Assembly (NCBI GenBank): GCA_020635915.1 | Contig: JACJYU010000001.1 | Location: 992,001-1,056,000 of the forward strand | Reading direction: 5' to 3' | DNA length: 64,000 nt | From: Flammeovirgaceae bacterium | GTDB taxonomy: Bacteria > Bacteroidota > Bacteroidia > Cytophagales > Cyclobacteriaceae | Shown: in pieces, positions 59,608 through 64,000 of the stretch | Position numbering within the stretch: position 1 is the stretch's first letter | How the letters are laid out: every line of letters begins with the position of its first letter | The notes under the pieces: model-generated | The model's database searches: none | What the model saw: only the letters and a program-made list of their open reading frames with translations | What the model was told of the DNA's origin: nothing | Position numbers and translations under genes: made by a program

Positions 59608-61362
59608 CTAGGTTTTCAGCACTGTAAACTCCACCCTCCGGTTGCTGGCCCGGCCCTCATCGGTGTCGTTGGTGTCGATGGGGCGGGTTTCCCCGTACCC
59701 GTGGGCGGACAGCCTGTAGCTATCGATCCCCTGGCTGATCAGGTAGTCCACTACCGATTGCGACCTTCCCTGGGACAAGTTAAGGTTGTAGTCGTCCGAT
59801 CCTTTGCTATCGGTGTGGCCGGCAATTTCTATCTCCACCGATGGGTTGGCCATTAAAAATTCAACTACCTTGTCCAACTCCACGAACGACTCCGGTTTGA
59901 GGGTCGTTTTGTCAAAATCAAAATAGATGTTTTTCAGCCGCACCGTCACGCCCACCTCGATCTTTTTCAGGTAAATATCCTTAATGACAGGGTTGGTGGC
60001 TTCATCGATGATTTCCACGCTGTCTGCGGCATTCAGGTACCCCTCCGCTGACGCGTTCAGCACATACCATCCCATGTCCCCTACCTCCATTTCATAGGTT
60101 CCTTGGGGGGCCTCAAGGCCCTTGACCGACTTGCCCATCTTGCCAAGCACATTTAATTTGGCCTTAATGGGCTGGTTGGTGGCGGCATCATATACGGTGC
60201 CGGTCAAAACCAATTTTTTTGGAACAGGATCCAGGTAAATATCCGCGACCAGCGTGGTGTCGTTGTAAAGCAAGGGAACAGGGATGGTTTGCTCCTTTGC
60301 CAGGTACCCTTCAGCGGAAGCGGCCACTACCACCTGGCTTGTTTCCGGAATAACCGTTCCATATTCGCCATTTTCCTTTACCTTAATATCAATCCCATCG
60401 GCATTTTTTGGTTTTACGCTCACCCGGGAGGCAAGGGGCTGCATTGTTTTTCCGTCATACACCACCCCGCTTACATTTACGTGTATGTCTTTGGGCAGTA
60501 GGATAAACAAGTCGAGGTTGCCACCGTCCACCCGGCTGTTGGCCCTGGAAGTAAACACATTGCCCTTGGCATCCATTGAAAAATAGGCGTCACCTGCCGC
60601 AGTGTTTATGGGCGGGCCCAGGTTTACCGGCTTCGACCAATTTTTCCAGGTTTCGTCCAGGCGGGTGGATTTGTATATATCCGACCCCCCCTGGCTATTC
60701 GGCCCGGACCGGTCGCTTGCAAAATACAACGTCTTGTCGTCAGGCCCGATAAAGGGGCCAAACATATCCGAGCGGTCGGTGATGTTCAACTTCTCCGGCC
60801 GCGACCACGACCCGTCCCCTTGAAGGTTGCTCACATACAAATCGCTCCTGATGCTCCTGGGCACTTCGGTAAAATACAGGACCATGTGCCGGGCATCCGA
60901 TGAGATGGTGGCACCGTTGAACCTTCCCTTCTCCATGTCGGCATACCCTTTTACGGATATCTCCTGCCAACTGCCATTGGGGCTCACGATTGAAAACCCC
61001 TTGGAGTCGCGGCCTTTGCCGCCCCTCACAAACAGGGACCCATCGGGCAACACGTTAAACACCTGGTTTGACCGGTTCTGGTTAAAGGGCGCCTTGAGGT
61101 GCTCCGGGGCAGACCATTCCCCATTTTCATCCTTGCGCGTCACCCAGATGTCCTGGCTCCCCTCGCGGCCAAATGTATTTTCAGGGTGGTTTTGAACAAA
61201 GAAGTATAGTGTTTTCCCATCAGGGGAAATCACAGGGGCAGCTTCATGGTAAAAGGTGTTTACCTGTTTGCCAAGGTTGACCAACTCATACCGCTGGCTA
61301 AATTCCTGGGCATAGGCAACAAAACCAACATGACAAAATAGAAGGAAAAACAACTTTTTCAT
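59608..61362 (-). CDS. OmpA family protein with N-terminal PD40-like propeller
   Basis: 584 aa from ATG 61362 (signal peptide MKKLFFLLFCHVGFVAYA). A WD40/PD40-like propeller (about 40-300, VISPDGKTLYFF, GPDDKTLYFASDRSG) precedes two carboxypeptidase-regulatory-like domains (about 310-470) and a C-terminal OmpA domain (about 475-584) with IAGHTDSKGSDDYNLNLSQGRSQSV, which binds peptidoglycan. Such three-part proteins are common in Bacteroidota outer membranes and gliding or secretion contexts; here no such genes are adjacent. Its role is presumably linking the outer membrane to the wall. Confidence 0.92.
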   Translation of the reverse strand: MKKLFFLLFCHVGFVAYAQEFSQRYELVNLGKQVNTFYHEAAPVISPDGKTLYFFVQNHPENTFGREGSQDIWVTRKDENGEWSAPEHLKAPFNQNRSNQVFNVLPDGSLFVRGGKGRDSKGFSIVSPNGSWQEISVKGYADMEKGRFNGATISSDARHMVLYFTEVPRSIRSDLYVSNLQGDGSWSRPEKLNITDRSDMFGPFIGPDDKTLYFASDRSGPNSQGGSDIYKSTRLDETWKNWSKPVNLGPPINTAAGDAYFSMDAKGNVFTSRANSRVDGGNLDLFILLPKDIHVNVSGVVYDGKTMQPLASRVSVKPKNADGIDIKVKENGEYGTVIPETSQVVVAASAEGYLAKEQTIPVPLLYNDTTLVADIYLDPVPKKLVLTGTVYDAATNQPIKAKLNVLGKMGKSVKGLEAPQGTYEMEVGDMGWYVLNASAEGYLNAADSVEIIDEATNPVIKDIYLKKIEVGVTVRLKNIYFDFDKTTLKPESFVELDKVVEFLMANPSVEIEIAGHTDSKGSDDYNLNLSQGRSQSVVDYLISQGIDSYRLSAHGYGETRPIDTNDTDEGRASNRRVEFTVLKT

Positions 61363-61465
61363 ATCCCGGGTTTTGTTCAAATGTAAAGGTAGTGGATTCC
61401 CTTCTTTTATGCAGCCAAAAGAAAAATGCCAATATCAGGCCAAAAACCGCTTTTTTAGGACAAGC

Positions 61466-61909
61466 CTAGGCACGAACGGGGATCAGGATGCCCCGACCGC
61501 TCATGATGATGGCCAGCACTATCAACACCAGGGCCGAGGCCGTCAGGATAAATACCCTCCTGTGCTTTGCCTTGCCATCCATTGGTTTTTTTGTGGAGGT
61601 GCGCGCAATGGTTATCAAGGCGATGGCGATAAGCATTATAAAGCCGTGCTCCACCGTCCAGTAGCGGGCGACAGGGTCTTTCATGGTGGTGGCCCCAAAC
61701 ACCACATACGGACTGACAAAATACAGGACCAGCCCCACGAGCAATTGGGCATGGGTGGCGATCATCAGCCACAAGGTCAGTTTTCCATCTGCCTTTTCGA
61801 AAGGTTTGTCGTTTAGCATCCCCACCAGCGACTTGGCCACAACAATTACCAGAAGCAGCAATACAATATAGCGAAGGCCGGAGTGTGCGTGTAGAAGTCC
61901 TGTGTACAT
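61466..61909 (-). CDS. histidine-rich membrane protein (cytochrome b-like annotation class)
   Basis: 147 aa from ATG 61909 (MYTGLLHAHSGLRYIVLLLLVI). Four membrane helices (about 8-29, 42-65, 82-103 and 113-137). Histidines near helix ends (LLHAHSG, IATHAQL, TVEHGF) resemble heme-ligand placement, and related Bacteroidota proteins are often labelled cytochrome b; I cannot confirm heme binding. An upstream in-frame ATG at 61942 is less likely. Single gene on the minus strand. Confidence 0.65.
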   Translation of the reverse strand: MYTGLLHAHSGLRYIVLLLLVIVVAKSLVGMLNDKPFEKADGKLTLWLMIATHAQLLVGLVLYFVSPYVVFGATTMKDPVARYWTVEHGFIMLIAIALITIARTSTKKPMDGKAKHRRVFILTASALVLIVLAIIMSGRGILIPVRA

Positions 61910-62038
61910 GGTGTGGAAGTTTGAAGCCCAAAAATAAGGCACACGGGATAGATTATCTAGCCTAAGGCAAATATTATTGCCAAATGCCCGCCCTATTCCC
62001 TTTCAAAACAGCCAAGCTTGCCAGTGGTTGGCGTTTGG

Positions 62039-62491
62039 TCATTTCCTGTTTTGGGTATCGATCAGTATGGTCACGGGGCCATCATTGACCAGGCTTACTT
62101 TCATATCCGTGCCAAACTCCCCGCTTTGCACAGGTTTTCCTAAATTATTTCCCAACTCCTTCAGGAACCTTTCGTACATCGGTATGGCGATGTCGGGCTT
62201 GGATGCCTTGAGGTAGGAAGGGCGGTTGCCTTTTTTCGTGCTGGCCTGCAATGTAAATTGGCTTACCACAATAATGTCCCCACCGGTATCCTTGATGCTT
62301 ACGTTCATCACGCCATGTTCGTCATCAAAAATCCTCAAGTTCACGATCTTGGTGGAAAGCCAGGCAATGTCTTCGGCCCCGTCCGCATCTTCGATGCCGA
62401 TCAGGACCAGGAGGCCCTTTTGTATGGAGGCCTTGATGTTGTCCCCGATTTTCACCGAAGCTTCGGCCACACGTTGGATTACCGCGATCAT
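62039..62491 (-). CDS. dtd: D-aminoacyl-tRNA deacylase
   Basis: 150 aa, standard length. MIAVIQRVAEASVKIGD at the start, SQFTL in the middle and the cross-subunit Gly-cisPro motif in NDGPVTI are diagnostic. Dtd removes D-amino acids (and glycine) mischarged onto tRNA, working as a dimer in the cytoplasm. It directly abuts the next gene (no gap), forming an operon with the HTATIP2-like and DUF1232 genes. Confidence 0.96.
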   Translation of the reverse strand: MIAVIQRVAEASVKIGDNIKASIQKGLLVLIGIEDADGAEDIAWLSTKIVNLRIFDDEHGVMNVSIKDTGGDIIVVSQFTLQASTKKGNRPSYLKASKPDIAIPMYERFLKELGNNLGKPVQSGEFGTDMKVSLVNDGPVTILIDTQNRK

Positions 62492-63133
62492 TTAAAAGCC
62501 CTGTAGTAATTTCGATTCATACACAAAAGTACCTTTTCCGTTTTTGTTGGCCATGGCCAGCATTGCCCTGGCCACTTTGGCGGAATCAATAGCCTTGTAT
62601 TGTTGGGGCAACAAAAACCCAAACCATTTAAAAAAAATTTTGGCCGCGTCTTCACCAGTACGCTCCTCAGGGCGCGCGCCCAGCAAAAGCGAAGGCCTGA
62701 AAACGTGGTAGGCCTCAAACCCAATGGCCGCGATGGCCTCCTCTACCTCGCCTTTTACCTGGTTGTAAAAAACAGACGATGATGGGTTGGCACCCAATGC
62801 GGAAACCAGCAAAAACTGCCTGGCCCCCTGGGCCTTGGAAAGATTGGCCAGGTGCAACGGGTAATCAAAATCTATTTTGCGAAAAGCCTCCTTTGTTTTT
62901 GCCTTTTTAATGGTGGTGCCCAGGCAACAAAACACATCATCGGCCACCAGGGATGCCGCCAGTCCGTTAAGGTCACTGCCATTCGTTTGTATTGCCTCTA
63001 TCTTTTCGTGCGTGACGGGCAGGGCATTCCGCGTAAGGCACTTGACGGTGCCGTATGCATCATCCCTTGCCAGCAGTTGCAGCAACTGACTGCCTATCAA
63101 TCCCGTTCCCCCGGCCAATAATGCTGTTTTCAT
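62492..63133 (-). CDS. NAD(P)-dependent HTATIP2/TIP30-like oxidoreductase
   Basis: 213 aa. Rossmann start ALLAGGTGLIGSQLLQLL, DVFCCLGTTIKKAKTKEAFRKIDFDYPLHLA, FLLVSALGANPSSSVFYNQVKGEVE and FRPSLLLGARPEERTGE are the pattern of the TIP30/HTATIP2-like atypical SDR group with YxxxK as YNQVK. Substrate unknown. Its start overlaps the DUF1232 stop by 4 bases and its stop abuts dtd. Confidence 0.88.
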   Translation of the reverse strand: MKTALLAGGTGLIGSQLLQLLARDDAYGTVKCLTRNALPVTHEKIEAIQTNGSDLNGLAASLVADDVFCCLGTTIKKAKTKEAFRKIDFDYPLHLANLSKAQGARQFLLVSALGANPSSSVFYNQVKGEVEEAIAAIGFEAYHVFRPSLLLGARPEERTGEDAAKIFFKWFGFLLPQQYKAIDSAKVARAMLAMANKNGKGTFVYESKLLQGF

Positions 63134-63546
63134 GGTTTTGAAAGTTCATGCCTTTCCCACTCCAAAAATTTTTCCAACTCATCCTGCACCGCGTTGTAGG
63201 TCCAAACCAGGATACTGAAATCATCCAACAAGCCCGTAAAGGGAACAAAATCAGGGATGATGTCGGCAGGATTTACAAAATACAACACTGCGGCCACAAT
63301 GCTTGCCGCTGCTTTCCATGGCAATGCGCGGTACCGACCTGAAGCAACCGCCCTGAGCAGCCTGGCAAGGACGAAAACCTTTCCCCGTACTTCCCGGCCC
63401 GCCTTCCCCTTGCCTTCCACACGGTCGGCCTTTTTTGCCAACTGGCCCAGCAAGGTCAACAGCCTGTGCGGGTTGCCCAGCAGTTGCCCGGCCATGTGGC
63501 ATGCCTTTTTCCAAACCGGGTTTCCAAGATGGGGCATGGATTTCAT
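63130..63546 (-). CDS. DUF1232 (YkvA-like) membrane protein
   Basis: 138 aa. The C-terminal YFVNPADIIPDFVPFTGLLDDFSIL is the DUF1232 signature, embedded in two hydrophobic helices (about 78-95 and 100-120). The N-terminal 70 residues are basic and helical. Function unknown; YkvA-type proteins are linked to membranes. It overlaps the next gene by ATGA and follows 63552 by 5 bases. Confidence 0.87.
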   Translation of the reverse strand: MKSMPHLGNPVWKKACHMAGQLLGNPHRLLTLLGQLAKKADRVEGKGKAGREVRGKVFVLARLLRAVASGRYRALPWKAAASIVAAVLYFVNPADIIPDFVPFTGLLDDFSILVWTYNAVQDELEKFLEWERHELSKP

Positions 63547-63551
63547 TGCCG

Positions 63552-64000
63552 TTAAAATATTTGTTGTATTTCTTTCTTCAATTCGGACAGCGCATGGTTG
63601 ATGGGCTCTACTTTTTTATCCACGGCAGCCTGAAAAATTTGGCGTGCCAGTTCAATGCCGGTGGCCTCTTCCTTCATGGCCCCTGCCGCTTCATTGATCT
63701 GGATGACCAGGTCTTCCTTCGCGTTCCTTATCTTGTCCCAAAGGCCTTCGCTCATGTACACCTGCTGCGACACATTGTGGTTGTACTCATTCCTGATTTC
63801 TTCGAGCAGGACCTTTTGAAAATCGCGCGCGGTGTAGGCGGGGTTGTTTAACCTTACCAAAAGGTTTTGAGGGGAAATCCTCTCCAGGAACAGGGTCATT
63901 CGCTCATAGGCCTGAAGCCTGGTGGGCAGTAAGGTTTCTATGCTCCTTCCCCTTACTTCCAGGCGCTTCATCTCCAACTCCTTTGATATAAAAGCCCTTA
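63552..64000 (-). CDS. DUF7935-like hypothetical protein, N-terminus outside window
   Basis: 149 codons are visible and the frame stays open to base 64000, so the ATG at 63977 is probably internal. The sequence SIETLLPTRLQAYERMTLFLERISPQNLLVRL, then EIRNEYNHNVSQQVYMS, corresponds to a Bacteroidota family whose complete members carry an N-terminal membrane anchor followed by this helical part (recalled, not searched). The missing part should encode that anchor. It would be the first visible gene of an operon with the DUF1232, HTATIP2-like and dtd genes. Confidence 0.75.
   Translation of the reverse strand, partial: RAFISKELEMKRLEVRGRSIETLLPTRLQAYERMTLFLERISPQNLLVRLNNPAYTARDFQKVLLEEIRNEYNHNVSQQVYMSEGLWDKIRNAKEDLVIQINEAAGAMKEEATGIELARQIFQAAVDKKVEPINHALSELKKEIQQIF

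Noticed and set aside
1..64000. CRISPR arrays, insertion sequences, prophage or rRNA operon
   Set aside because: None of the expected repeats, transposase motifs, phage structural genes or rRNA sequences were seen on either strand.

Overview
The window looks like a chromosomal segment from a member of the Bacteroidota, most likely Cytophagales (inference). The evidence is a SusC/SusD pair, a TonB receptor paired with a DUF4249 lipoprotein, DUF4199, DUF4252, DUF1684 and BatA-type proteins, a tmRNA tag ending in NYALAA, few Shine-Dalgarno sequences, and several promoter elements of the Bacteroidota form TAnnTTTG, one with TTTG 19 bases upstream. Coding density is high. I saw no insertion sequence, prophage, CRISPR array or rRNA operon.

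Layout. 1-10.2 kb: start of a lipid kinase gene (cut by the window edge), a DUF885-like lipoprotein, an amidohydrolase, a TerB-like protein, a BNR-repeat protein, a DsbA-family protein, ahcY with a strong terminator, rsmG and a serine hydrolase. 10-15.5 kb: ECF sigma factor, glycosyltransferase, DUF4199-like protein, a zinc-dependent phospholipase C-like protein and an M1 peptidase. 15.5-23.3 kb is housekeeping: rpsT, radC, a serine hydrolase, a DUF1684 protein, pheT, a ZapB-like coiled coil, zapA and rny. 23.3-30.9 kb is a minus-strand run holding an aromatic amino acid decarboxylase-like enzyme, an agmatinase-family ureohydrolase, a methyltransferase, two D-aminoacylase-like lipoproteins and a DUF389 protein. 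31-35.5 kb is an orphan susCD pair. 35.5-37.4 kb is an AT-rich stretch with tRNA-Arg(CCG), a histone H1-like lysine-rich protein and tmRNA.

37.5-46.3 kb: TonB receptor plus DUF4249, then a run of batA, a dihydroorotase-like gene lacking its metal-binding histidines, two DUF4199 proteins and a DPM1-like glycosyltransferase. 46.4-51.6 kb: a MacB/FtsX-type permease, divergent from a sigma-54 response regulator and histidine kinase. The intergenic region holds a near-consensus sigma-54 promoter facing the permease and, about 117 bp upstream of the predicted start, a perfect dyad suited to the regulator. This is the best supported regulatory circuit in the window. 51.7-64 kb: ssb, small zinc-ribbon proteins, an SDR, a serine hydrolase, an ECF sigma/anti-sigma/DUF4252x2/ABC-2 transporter operon, an OmpA-family protein beside a cluster of perfect palindromes, dtd, an HTATIP2-like protein, a DUF1232 protein and the 3' part of a gene running off the window.

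All functions come from reading motifs and family resemblance by eye; no database search was run.
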